From positions 33,635,090-33,699,089 of the forward strand of contig NC_068974.1 in the NCBI RefSeq assembly GCF_016808095.1: a stretch of DNA of 64,000 bases, given 5' to 3'. Positions 25,125-36,925 of this stretch are shown here, in pieces. The position numbers and the translations under genes were made by a program. The notes below the pieces were generated by a model that saw nothing but the letters and a program-made list of their open reading frames with translations, did not search any database and was not told the DNA's origin. This stretch comes from Vigna angularis (lineage: Eukaryota; Streptophyta; Magnoliopsida; Fabales; Fabaceae). The stretch's first letter is position 1. Every line of letters starts with the position of its first letter.

Positions 25125-25139
25125 CTGCTCTTGATACCA
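25125..25139 (-). promoter_or_regulatory. Primer-binding site of copia 1
   Basis: On the minus strand TGGTATCAAGAGCAG begins at the base next to the LTR. This is the form often found in plant copia elements, related to initiator tRNA-Met. Confidence 0.8.
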
Positions 25140-25633
25140 TAAAGAGAATGGGCCAGACTTGTAAAGAGCGGGCCCAATGGCTTCAACCCAAAACGCACCC
25201 ACTAATACCAAAACGCAAAACTCACTTGCGTTAGAAGATCCCTCGCAATCAGATGGTAGGTGGCTGGCAACGTGGGACGCATCTCGTGAATGGAAAGGAA
25301 GGTTCTAGGGCTTCCATGGAAACCGGTCGTCGGAGCAAGCAGCTGTCTTCACCGGAGACGATGGGAGAGAAGACCGAAAAGAAGAAGAGGAAAGGCACGG
25401 TTTAAAGGTTAGTGAAAGAGATCTCTGTTAGCTCTTTAGAAGAAAAGAATGTCTAATATTATTGCTTGAGTATTGTACGTTCTTACAGAGTTGAATGTTA
25501 AGGGGAAAACTCTATTTATAGAGTTATGAAGGGGAAGGGAAAATAACTGAAAACAGAAAGCTAACCTAACACGTAACCTAACTTGATTACTGTATTTGAA
25601 AACAGTAATCTATTTAACCAATAATACTTAATA
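25140..25633 (-). repeat. 5' LTR of copia element 1
   Basis: 494 bp, in element sense starting TATTAAG and ending TCTTTA, then the primer-binding site. Confidence 0.92.
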
Positions 25634-26241
25634 ATTTTCAATTTTTCTTGTCTAAGATCATGAACGTTAAAAAAAATTATTATATTTAAAGTCTATTTTT
25701 CTTTTCAAGTATAAAACTTTCAAGCATGAGAAACTTGACCCATTTTTCTTTTTCTTTTTCCTTTTTTTCTCTTCAACTCTAGACTTTTTTTTCTCGTCTT
25801 TAAAACTATTTTTTAATATAGATTTATGAATTGATTGAAAATTAATATTAATATTTATCAAAAAAATTCTTTAATCTCAAATTTTGTACTTATTGTCTTG
25901 ATACATCCAATAGCTTCCCAACTAAAAATTAAGTTTAAGAAAACTTAAAAAAAAATCTTTTTAATTATTTGAAGTTTCTTAAAAATAAAACTGTAAATCT
26001 AATTATATATTAATTTTAATTATATTATTTGACGAACTTAAAATTATAACATTTATAATTATGAATATTTTGAGCTTTTATTATTAAGGTTTCGTGTAAA
26101 AATATTTAGTTTCAAGGTATTTTTATTTTTTTCCTTTCTATACATCTTAAATTAATTTTATAATTTATGCAACTCTTTCCATAATCCTGCATTCTAAATT
26201 TCTATTATTTACATAACTTTAAATGCATGCCCATTATATAT
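25634..26241. other. AT-rich spacer
   Basis: About 600 bp of AT-rich DNA with no recognisable feature beyond the ATTTT duplicate at its start. Confidence 0.5.
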
Positions 26242-26458
26242 GAATTATTCTTTACATTATATTTATATTTATATTTGTATTTATATTTATTTATAAAAAT
26301 ATAAATATTCAATGACAACACCAAAAAGTTAGATTTCCCATCTAACCAGGCTCAACCAAGATTTCTCATTTGACCAAAAAAATCTACATTTGAAAACTTA
26401 CACAGTAGCAGCCATGATCTAAATATTTTTCTTAAAAGAAGTTTTAATTTATTGTCAC
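26242..26458. repeat. 217-bp flanking duplication, left copy
   Basis: Starts GAATTATTCTTTACATT and ends ATTGTCAC, just before copia 2. A nearly identical copy is at 32777-32992. This is far too long for a target-site duplication. Confidence 0.9.
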
Positions 26459-26937
26459 TGTAAAAACATGTCTATACAATTCATACTGAAGATTCAATAA
26501 ATCTAAATATATCAAACAAGCACATTTAATCATATTCAGATTTATAAGAATAAAAGCGGAAGCAGAAAGACCAACCTCCAGCCATTGTTGTACGCTTGCC
26601 TAATTTCTGGTTTCTGAACCCTTGCTCTTAAAACACGATGGTGATGTATGTATGAAGGAAAGAGTAGGCTCGGTGACCTGATATGAAATTTTCTGAAAGA
26701 GTCTGTATTACTCCAAAAACCATCACAGAGTATATAATGTTAAAAGAGATTGTGGTGGAGAATCATGGGCACGTTTTTTAAAAACGGTTTTTTATCTTAA
26801 AAATAAATGGACCACTTTCAGAATATATATTAACTGCTTTATAATATTAATTGAAAAGGAATAAAAATAAATGTGAAAGATATAATATTATATAATATAA
26901 TATTAAAATGTAACCTCTCTTCTGTATAAGGCTAACA
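26459..26937 (-). repeat. 3' LTR of copia 2 (complete)
   Basis: 479 bp, TGTAAAAACATG...GGCTAACA on the plus strand. Confidence 0.88.
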
Positions 26938-27200
26938 TTCTCCCACTTGGTCCATTTTATTCAACCATCAAATATATGAATCATGGTGATAGTTCCTCTA
27001 ATAATGAGTATTATCTCCCATGTATTACGATGTATTTAGTCTCACATCACAATCTCTTAACTTTAATGAATAAACCATATGTCTATTCTAGGTCACAACT
27101 AAATGAGTTTTCTCAAAATAATTAATTATGTGCACAAATAATTGAGAAAACATTAAACTGAATAAGAGTTTTATCAAAATGAAAGTACTTACAATGATTG

Positions 27201-30200
27201 TCACATCATGGAACCAAGTCCCATTCGCGTTACATGATCCTTAAAATTCTTTGGTGGCATGCCTTTAGTTAAAGGACCAGCAATCATCAACTCAGTGCTA
27301 ACGTGCTCAATAACCACTTTCTTTTCTTTAACACGTTCTCTTATGGCTAGATATTTAATGTCGATGTGCTTACTTCGACTTCCACTTTTATTATTCTTAG
27401 CCATGAAAACAGCAGCAGAGTTATCACAGTACAACTTCAGTGGCCTAGCAATTGAGTTCACAACTCTAAGCCCAGATATAAAACTCTTTAACCATACACC
27501 ATGTGAAGAAGCCTCAAAACAAGAAACGAATTCAGCATCCATAGTAGAAGTAGCAGTCAAGGTCTGCTTTTTGCTACTCCAAGATACTGCTCCATCAGCT
27601 AACATAAAAATGTAACCAGACGTTGATTTTCGTGAATCAACGCAGCCAGCATAGTCTGAATCGGAGTAGCCAATCACTTCTAAATTAGCAGTTCGTCTAT
27701 ACATGAGCATGAAATCTTTTGTTCCTTGAAGATATCTCATTACTTTCTTTGCAGCTTTCCAGTGGTCAACACCTGGATTACTCTGATATCTTCCTAAAAC
27801 TCCAACTGCAAATGCAATGTCAGGTCTAGTACAAACTTGAGCATACATAAGACTTTCGACAGTTGAAGCATATGGAATATTTTTCATCTGTTCCCGCTCA
27901 AGATCATTTTTCGGGCATTGACTTAAATCAAGTTTGTCACCCTTTACAATGGGAGCTACACTTGGTGAACAATTCTTCATATTAAACCTCTCTAAAACTT
28001 TGTTGATATAGGTCTCTTGAGACAAACCCAAAATGCCTCGAGATCTTTCCCTATGGATCTTAATGCCAATGACATAAGATGCCTCTCCCATATCCTTCAT
28101 GTCAAAGTTCTTTGAGAGAAATTGTTTCACTTCATATAGCAAACCCTTATCATTGGTTGCAAGCAAAATGTCATCCACATATAAAACAAGGAAACAAATT
28201 TTACTCCCACTGACCTTTTGGTATATACATTGATCCATGATGTTTTCTTCAAAACCGAATGAAGTGATAACATCATCAAATTTTAGATACCATTGGCGGG
28301 AGGCTTGTTTTAATCCATAGATGGATTTATTAAGCTTACATACCAAGTGCTCACTGTCTTTAGAAGAGAATCCTTCAGGTTGTTTCATGTAAACCTCTTC
28401 TTCTAGATCACCATTAAGGAATGTTGTTTTCACATCCATTTGATGTAACTCAAAATCAAAATGAGCTACTAATGCCATGATTATTCTTAAAGAATCCTTC
28501 TTAGACACAGGAGAAAAAGTTTCTTTATAATCAATTCCTTCTCTTTGAGTGAATCCTTTGGCAACAAGTCTTGCCTTATGTCTCTCAATGTTGCCTTTTG
28601 AGTCCTTCTTGGATTTGAAGACCCATCTACATCCAATGGATTTTACACCATCAGGCAACTGAACGAGATCCCAGACTTTGTTGGATGCCATAGAATCCAT
28701 CTCGTCTTTCATAGCATCATACCATAGGTTTGATTCTTTAGAACTCATGGCTTGTGAAAACGTTTCAGGATCATTTTCGGCTCCAATGTTGTAATCCGAT
28801 TCTTGTAAATACACTTCATAATCACTAGAAACTGCTGATCTTCTGATTCTAGTAGATCTTCTTAATGTTGTGTCAACATCTTGATGAGAAACTTGTTGTT
28901 CAACATTTACTTGTTGCTCCTCGTTAACAACTTGATCTATATTATCATTTTCAGCAATTTGTGGAACATCAATTATTGGTTGTTCAATACGCTTTTGAAC
29001 TGAAGGAGCGTGAATGACTACCAATCTTTCATTTGATTGAGAGGTTTGAGCTTCATAGTGATCTTTTTCAAGATCAACGTCTTGATTTAAATCACTCCTA
29101 CTAATCAAGTCATTTTCAAGAAACTTTGCATTTCTTGATTCCACAATCCTAGTGTTATGATTTGGACAATAGAATCTATAACCTTTGGACCTTTCAGCAT
29201 ATCCAATGAAATACCCACTAATAGTCCTTGGGTCTTCCAATGAAATACCCACTAATAGTCCTTGGGTCTAGTTTCTTCTCTTGTGGATTATAAATTCTCA
29301 CTTCAGAAGGACATCCCCAAACGCGTACATGTCGTAAACTAGGTTTCCAACCTTTGAATAACTCAAAAGGTGTTTTTAAAACAGCCTTAGTTGGGACCTG
29401 ATTTACTATATACACAGCCGTCTTAAGTGCTTCAGACCACAAGAATTGAGGAAGTTTTGAATTACTCCTCATACTTCTCACCATATCCATCAAGGTTCGA
29501 TTTCTTCTTTCTGCTACACCATTCTGATCTGGAGAGCCAGGCATGGTATATTGGGCAATAATCCCATGTTCTTGAAGAAATCTAGCAAACGGACCAAGTG
29601 CTTGTCCATTCTCCGTGTATTTACCGTAGTACTCTCCACCTCTGTCTGATCTAACAATCTTAATTTTCTTTCCACATTGCAATTCTACTTCAACCTTAAA
29701 AACTTTAAAGGCATCTAAGGCTTCATCCTTAGAACGAAGTAAGTACAGATACATGTATCATGAGTAATCATCTATAAAGGTGATAAAGTATTTCGGACTA
29801 CTTGCATCCATATCCGAACAACAAATATCTGTATGAATAATTTCTAGTAAATTTGAACTCCTCTTAGCACCTCTTTTAGACTTGTTAGTTTGCTTTCCCT
29901 TTATGCAATCCACGCAAGTCTCAAAATCAGTAAAATCCAAAGTACTAAGTACTCCTTCACTTACTAATCGCTTAATTCTCTCAATGGAGATATGTCCCAA
30001 TCTTCGGTGCCATAAAACAGAAGAATCCTCATTCATAACACATCTTTTTAACCCAGCGGAAACATGCATAGAACTATAGGCAGCGTTGTTTTGCAATTTA
30101 ATAAAGTAAAGACCATCACATAATTCCCCAAAGCCAATAACCTTGGATTTATTCAATAAAGTAAAACCAGAATCCGTAAAATTAAATGAAAAACCCAAAG

Positions 30201-31238
30201 GTGCAAGTTGTGAAATAGAAATCAAGTTCTTGCTAAAACTAGGAACATAAAAGGTCTTTTCTAAACATAAAACAAAACCACTGCTTAAAACTAAATTGCA
30301 CGTCCCAATGGCTTCAACATGTGAACTCATCTTGCTTCCTGAATAGATGTGTTGTTCACTTCCCATCGGTTTCCTTAGATTTTCCATACCCTGCAAGGTT
30401 TCCACCATGTGTTATGATTAAAACTAGTCAAATTAGATTCATAACAGACAAAAGCAAACAAGTTACCTTTCTTTTCCAGCCAATCCTTAAACTTTTGACA
30501 TTCCTTCTTCATGTGTCCCTTCTTTTTACAAAAGAAACATCTGGACTCCTTCTTAATAACTGGCTGAGCAGGAATCTTTCCCTTCTTATTAACTTGGTTC
30601 TTCTTATTCTTAAATGAAGTAGTCAAGTTCACCTTCTCCCCTTCTTCAATCAATAGCCTTTCTTCTTCTTGAACGCACATGGTCAATAATTCATTAATCG
30701 ACCATTTGTCCTTATGTGTGTTGTAAGAGATTTTAAAGGGAGCGTAATGGTAAGGCAAAGTGCACAAAATATAGTGCACTAGGAAAGAATCCGACATGGT
30801 AACTTCCAAAGCTTTTAGTTGAGCCACAATGTCCCTTATGCGCATGATATGATCACGCACTCCTCTAATTCCAGTAAACTTTAAGGATTAAAACTGCATT
30901 ATAAGAGTGCTGGCAAGAGATTTATCAGATGTCGTAAACTGCTCATCAATAACCTTCAGTAAATCCTTGACATTCTCATACTGATCAACCGAACCCCGGA
31001 TTCCAGCGGAAATATTGGTTTTTATGAACGTTACGGAGAGACGATTTGACCTCTCCCATTTTTCATAAAGTTCAATAGCATCTGGAGTGCTGGTCTCAGT
31101 AATACCCGGTGGTTCTAGTTTTCTAATAGCATAGTCTATGTCCATCCAGCCTAAATGAAGAAGAACTCTCTCCTTCCAAATCTTATAATTATCTCCTCTC
31201 AATTCGGGAATACCACACTTGATATCAGAAATATTCAC
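27201..31238 (-). pseudogene. Copia 2 gag-pol with multiple lesions
   Basis: Read on the minus strand from the ATG at 31238. The gag N-terminus is broken by an in-frame TAA at 30888-30890. Gag then continues with a zinc knuckle (CFFCKKKGHMKKEC). Near 30400 a deletion and frame change remove the protease Asp-Ser-Gly-Ala motif. Pre-integrase and integrase follow, with a TGA at 29758-29760 where relatives carry Arg (CGA to TGA, a typical methylated-CpG change). A 34-bp tandem duplication (29203-29270) shifts the frame. The last 683 residues hold intact RT (LYVDDILLAT) and RNase H motifs. No complete polyprotein can be made. Confidence 0.9.
29203..29270. repeat. 34-bp tandem duplication inside copia 2 pol
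   Basis: The stretch CCAATGAAATACCCACTAAT...GGGTCTT occurs twice head to tail. Since 34 is not a multiple of three, it breaks the frame between integrase and RT. Confidence 0.9.
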
Positions 31239-32320
31239 AGATTGAGAAACTGCAAATTCAAATATTCATGTTCATTATCATAATTTGAGACTAAAATAAA
31301 TATCATGTTTTACCAATGTAAAACATGTCTTTACTAATAAGTCTATTAACATAAAACTTGCCTTTGGGCTAAAGTCTTACTCAATTAGACTCATTTAACT
31401 TTATGATAAAACTATTAAATTATATTTCATTCCTAATTCCTGTGGGAAAATTAAGAATTATAATTAATATTTTATCCTAATTAATTATACAAATGTAACA
31501 AAAATCCTGTGGGTATATTTCATCACACTATATATAATTAACTACAATTAATATTTTAATAAAGTGATCTATATAATATAATTTAACTAATTAAAGATGT
31601 TGTGACTACTCTCTAATTATTAAAAATTATATTTATCACTAAACATTAAATTATCTTTAGGTCTTATATTTAATCTAAATATAAGAATTATATTATAAAT
31701 ATAATTAATATTCAAAATTTATTATACTAATATAAAATATTAGTAAATATTCCACGCGCACTTTAATCCTAATAAAGTGTATAACATGCCTATAAAAGTG
31801 CCTAACATATATACAAATATATTAAGCATGTAACAGTAACATGAAAAGCAGCGAAATTCACTTTTAATCTAAATGTTCAACGCGCATAATTAAATGCCTA
31901 TCAAACGTGCATATATCAGTAACCGTAAAAGACACCCAATAAAACGTAATAATATATATTAAAATATATGTATGGAAAGCAATCAGTGTGCAAAGTGAAA
32001 AGACAATTCTGGATTAAAATCTGAATTAAAACCAGAAGCAGAAGCGTAACTTTCACTTCCAAACCTCCAGTGCACCTACGTATCCAACAGGTAAAGAAGA
32101 AAAATAAAAAATTGAAATATAGGTTTATGAAAGATACCCAAAATGAAACGCAATGCCAAATGCCGTTTCAATCATCTTCAACCTTTCAGCATCAAAATTT
32201 TCACGGAAAATTTTACAGAAAATTTCACCAAAAATTTCTTCTTTCTCCAGTTTCAAAACAATTAATAAAATTAAAAACACAATACGCAAAGGAGTGAACC
32301 AAACAAGGCAGAGGATAAAC

Positions 32321-32334
32321 ATGCTCTGATACCA
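32321..32334 (-). promoter_or_regulatory. Primer-binding site of copia 2
   Basis: Minus-strand TGGTATCAGAGCAT, 2 bp from the 5' LTR, complementary to initiator tRNA-Met. Confidence 0.85.
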
Positions 32335-32336
32335 AA

Positions 32337-32776
32337 TGTAAAAACATGTCTATACAATTCATACTGAAGATTCAATAAATCTAAATATATCAAACAAGCA
32401 CATTTAATCATATTCAGATTTATAAGAATAAAAGCGGAAGCAGAAAGACCAACCTCCAGCCATTGTTGTACGCTTGTCTAATTTCTGGTTTCTGAACCCT
32501 TGCTCTTAAAACACGATGGTGATGTATGTATGAAGGAAAGAGTAGGCTCGGTGACCTGATATGAAATTTTCTGAAAGAGTCTGTATTACTCCAAAAACCA
32601 TCACAGAGTATATAACGTTAAAAGAGATTGTGGTGGAGAATCATGGGCACGTTTTTTAAAAACGGTTTTTTATCTTAAAAATAAATGGACCACTTTCAGA
32701 ATATATATTAACTGCTTTATAATATTAACTGAAAAGGAATAAAAATAAATGTGAAAGATATAATATTATATAATAT
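32337..32776 (-). repeat. 5' LTR of copia 2, truncated
   Basis: Matches 26459-26898 and then jumps, at ATAATAT, into the copy of the left flank. Confidence 0.88.
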
Positions 32777-32992
32777 GAATTATTCTTTACATTATATTTA
32801 TATTTATATTTGTATTTATATTTATTTATAAAAATATAAATATTCAATGACAACACCAAAAAGTTAGATTTCCCATCTAACCAGGCTCAACCAAGATTTC
32901 TCATTTGACCAAAAAAATCTACATTTGAAAACTTACACAGTAGCAGCCATGATCTAAATATTTTTTTAAAAGAAGTTTTAATTTATTGTCAC
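32777..32992. repeat. 217-bp flanking duplication, right copy
   Basis: 216 bp nearly identical to 26242-26458, ending ATTGTCAC and running on into ATCATTTT, which is probably the original right flank of the insertion site. Confidence 0.9.
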
Positions 32993-33955
32993 ATCATTTT
33001 ATGGTTCAATTTATCACAAAAATAAATGTTAAATTTAATTTCACTCCACAAAATTATATTATGAAATAAGATTTATAATTATTGATATATTATAGTTATA
33101 ATTTATGGAGATTATTAGTTAGTTGTTATTATATGAATGAGTTTAAGTTGAAGAAAATTGTTTTGGAGTTTAAAAAAGCAATGATAGATAGAGTAAGATG
33201 ATTAGAAGAAGATACAAAAGAGGAAACAAATGATTGTGACGAGAGGGTGAAGAGGGGACACAGAGACATGAATGTACCAATAATGAAGCATTAGTATCTT
33301 TCACAAACCCAAAATCATTTTTCACGTTCACGTTGTGAAATTGGGCCTACCAACCAGAGTGAGGTTTGGTTCACGACTCTAAATTCATAAATTTATTTTT
33401 ATATAATTTTTAATGTTGTGTTAAAATGTGTTATCAGAATAGGAAATTAGAAAAATAATAATAATTAAAGGTTTCAAATGGTACAATTTTATACTTACGA
33501 AATTAAAAATTCTAAAATTTTGTTTTTTTTAAGGAATAACAAGGAGACGACAGACAAAACTGAGAACGAGTTTTATTGTTTTAATCTCATTTTAAAAATA
33601 CAACTTTATTCTTATTCTCACTTTTATATTCATATTCAACGGTTATAGAAATTTTGTTCATCTCCATCATTTTCTTCTTATTTTTTTTACAATTTTAATA
33701 TAAATTAATTAATTTTTATAAAACAAATAAAAATCACATTAAATAAAATAATTTATCTAACAATATCAAAAGTACTTATTCTGGTTTATTCAATTTTAAA
33801 TATTTTTAAAAAATTATAAGTATATAAATTTTAAATCTCAATACTAAATAATAATTAAATAAAAATAAAATCATTATATAAAATATTACACATAAATAAA
33901 ATTTTGTGACAACCAAAACATCTATTAATTTTACAAATACTAAAAAAAATAAAGG
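32993..33955. other. AT-rich intergenic DNA
   Basis: No gene, RNA or transposon end recognised. Confidence 0.5.
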
Positions 33956-34827
33956 TGATAAATGATGAAATCCATTATGGAAACTAAAATGAAGATCCAT
34001 ATAGGGAGGATCAACTTAAGCTAAGGATAGAAGATTGGAAGAAGAATAGAGACTTTCAAACTTCTTCTTGCTTTCTCTTAAGCCTTAAAGGACTTTGGAT
34101 CACTCACAAAGACCCATGGTCAAGAAGACGAAAGAAGATGAAACTTCAAGGTTTCTACTATTGTGGATGATCACATTTTTTAGTCTTATTCTTTTATCTT
34201 GAACACTTTTGTAAACATGTAGTATAGTTTCATAAGGCCTTGTATTTGGCCAAGAAACTTTGTTTATTCTTGAGGGATTAGTGCCCTTAAAGTAGAGGAT
34301 AATGCACCAATAGGACCTTAGAAAGAAAGTGACACATAAATGGGTTAGAAATTAGTCAAAAATGGGTTTTGAAACTGAGTTAGTTACAAGAAGTCTTATG
34401 CATTAAATGCTAGACTAGTTGGTTAAAGACTCATCCTCATTAATGTTTAGACTCTTCCATTAAATGCCTTAGGCTCCTCTTTTGTACTTTAGCTCTCTTC
34501 TTCACCTATAAAAGGATATACAACCCTCTTGTAATTTTTAGGACTTAATTGAATATAAAGTTATTTTGCTAAAATTGCAAGACTACTCTTTCTTTATTCT
34601 CACTTTATGAAATGTCTTTTTCTAGACCTCCTTCCTTCATGGTTGGCTTCACCTCCTAGAAGAACATATACCAAGACCACTTAACACCAACACCTTCATC
34701 TCTTCATCTTTATTTTCTTCCGCTACTTTCATTGATTACATGGAGTCTACCTATTTGAAGAAGCTTCATCAACTCATCATGGAGATAATCTTATGTTGAA
34801 GGAGCATCCTCAAAACCATCTCCATCA
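33956..34827 (+). mobile_element. Candidate solo LTR or short non-autonomous element
   Basis: An 872-bp segment starts TGATAAATG and ends CTCCATCA, lying between two copies of ATAAAGG (33949-33955 and 34828-34834). Inside is a TATA box (CCTATAAAAGG, 34505-34515) followed by a leader-like, CT-rich stretch, an arrangement like the U3-R-U5 of an LTR. A 7-bp duplication is longer than the usual 5 bp, so the boundary may be off by a base or two, or the element may be of another class. Confidence 0.5.
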
Positions 34828-34834
34828 ATAAAGG

Positions 34835-36925
34835 TAAAAAGTTATTAGAAAAAAAAAAACACTCAATTTTAAAGATACTTCTTTTCTTTAAGTTCTAACA
34901 TGATATTTCTTTTATGAACCAATTAAACAAAATCAAAAAATAAAAATAATTAAACCAATAATAATTTAAATTTTTTATATAAATTTTTCGTTTTTAAAAT
35001 TTATATCAATATTGGATGTTGTGAATGACTATGAAAATAAACTATTATATTATAATATTTTTATACAATGAGAAATTATATTTAGGAAAATGAGTTAAAA
35101 AATAAAATTAATTATATAAAAATCATCAAAATAATATTCTACGTGATAAAAATGAATAATAAATAAAATATTAAAAAGAATCAAAATAATCAAATTAATA
35201 TATATATATTAAGGTTATGTTAAGATGAAAAGCAGATATTTGAGAGTCTTTTTATTAAAATAGTCAAACCATGAGAAGATAATGAAAATTGTTTTAGTAA
35301 ATTTAGTAAATTATTTTATTAAAATAGTCAAACCACTAGACCGAGTGGCCGACCATCAAACCAAGTGACTGACCACTAGGGTATCAGCATGCCACGTCAG
35401 CATGTCAAGTTCCCTTACACATGTATACTGTCAGCATGCCACGTAACACCCTCCTTAACGGCGTTTGATCAATTTGACGGAAAACTTTTATTTGATTCAA
35501 TTTTACAAAAATAAGAACTCAATTGAGACGCCGAAAAGAAAGGAGACCTATTTGAGATTCTGGGCAAAAATAGGGACCTAAAGTGACATTAAACCAAAAT
35601 TCTATTACACTAAATTGAATAATTCCGAAACTATTATTTGAAATGAAAAAAGAACATGGATTGAAAGTGCAAAAGGATGGAAGAGAATGATGTAGCCACA
35701 TAAAAGAAGCAAGAAAGGTTTTCATTTTCTCTTCTTTCGCTTAACATTATATAGAGAATTTATATTATTATTTTAATATTAATTAGTTTTCATGCACATG
35801 ATGCTCTTTGTTTTTTATAATCACTTTGTTAACCAATTTGACTAGTTATTGAAAGGACAAATTTTCCAATACTTAGAATCTTGCACAATCAATATTGTAT
35901 TTAGAAAGTCGAGTACTCCTCAAGAAGATGAGCTCCATGGACTTCCTAAACCCTCCACGCATAAAGTGTTCTTTCTCCCTCGTTTCGATACTTGTCCTTC
36001 ATTGATAGATAGTGGTGTACCTGCAAAAGACACTTTGATACCCAATTTAGTAAGGTACATTAGACAACAAAAAATGTTATAGATGTGAACTTAACTTATT
36101 TACTCTGGTAGGTGTATTGTGTATATGATAGCTATGAGTTTGTGGATCCTTACCTATATGGGCATGGGTGGACCAATGACTCATTTAACTCATAAGTCAT
36201 TTGTCTAATTTAGAATGTGTTAAGTTAAAGAATGTTGACACATTGGGTTAGGGCCAAGTAGGAGCAGACTTGCTTACGGCCGGAAAGGTAAAGGTCAAGT
36301 TGTGGCTGGAAGATAGAGGCCGACTTGACCGAATATCATCTGTCTTGAAAATTCATTCATCATGTTCCAAAGAATTAATATGAAACTTCTCGAATGTTAT
36401 TCTTCAATTCAAATTTTCTATTGGGTTTTTTTGTGTTGTTCTTCTATTGTGTTTATTTTCATATATGTAACTTTTTTTTGTCGCTTTTAAAAAATAAATT
36501 TATTCTTAATCAATATATCTACTTAATAAAAAAGTTCAAGATCTACAAAATAAACAAGAATTCAAAGAGGGATGAATCAAAATCAACAATCAACAATTAC
36601 CAACAACGGGCAAAACAAGAACCAAAGCAGAGAAAGAGTAGTTGTAGTGGCTGTGGTGATAACAATTTTTAGATTCGCGAGGAGGATGAAGAGAACCCTA
36701 AGGGTTTCTAATTTTTTGACAAAAGAAAATACAAGGTAATTTTTGTATGACGAAGGGCGTATATATAGATTGCAAAGGAAGAAATGAAAGAAAATATTGG
36801 AATATGCAGCTAATTAACAAAAGTGTTGAGCAAAGCTTCAATCTAATTGCAGTTAGCCTTACAAACCCAAAAAAAATCCTCCTCTGTTCAAAAGAATTGC
36901 AGTAGAGAAATATGTGAAAGATTAT
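34835..36925. other. Intergenic DNA, no recognised gene
   Basis: AT-rich with a less AT-rich stretch at 35340-35480 containing repeated CAGCATGCCACGT. A short open frame at 35849-36082 (77 codons) has no recognisable similarity. Probably old transposon debris. Confidence 0.45.

Larger units (their letters stand above)
18236..25633 (-). mobile_element. Young Ty1/copia retrotransposon with TA...TA termini
   Basis: The element lies on the minus strand between direct repeats ATTTT (18231-18235 and 25634-25638). Its 494-bp LTRs (18236-18729 and 25140-25633) differ at one position (18393 T against 25297 G). The primer-binding site begins at the base next to the right LTR, and the polypurine tract abuts the left LTR. 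Both therefore fix the termini as TA...TA instead of TG...CA. A single gag-pol frame is interrupted by one TAG. A 1984-bp solo LTR of another family is nested between the end of pol and the 3' LTR. Confidence 0.92.
26459..32776 (-). mobile_element. Defective Ty1/copia retrotransposon (copia 2)
   Basis: Minus-strand element. The left (3') LTR is 26459-26937 with TG...CA ends, preceded in element sense by a polypurine tract (26938-26950, CCAAGTGGGAGAA). The right (5') LTR starts at 32337 and is cut short at 32776, lacking about the first 40 bases of U3. The two LTRs show about three substitutions over 440 bp, so insertion was fairly recent, yet gag-pol carries several disabling lesions. Confidence 0.88.

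Noticed and set aside
26242..26458. Treating the 217-bp repeat as the true LTR of copia 2
   Set aside because: The primer-binding site and polypurine tract abut the inner 479-bp LTRs, so the 217-bp repeat lies outside the element.
35849..36082. A 77-codon plus-strand frame
   Set aside because: No recognisable domain and surrounded by AT-rich debris.
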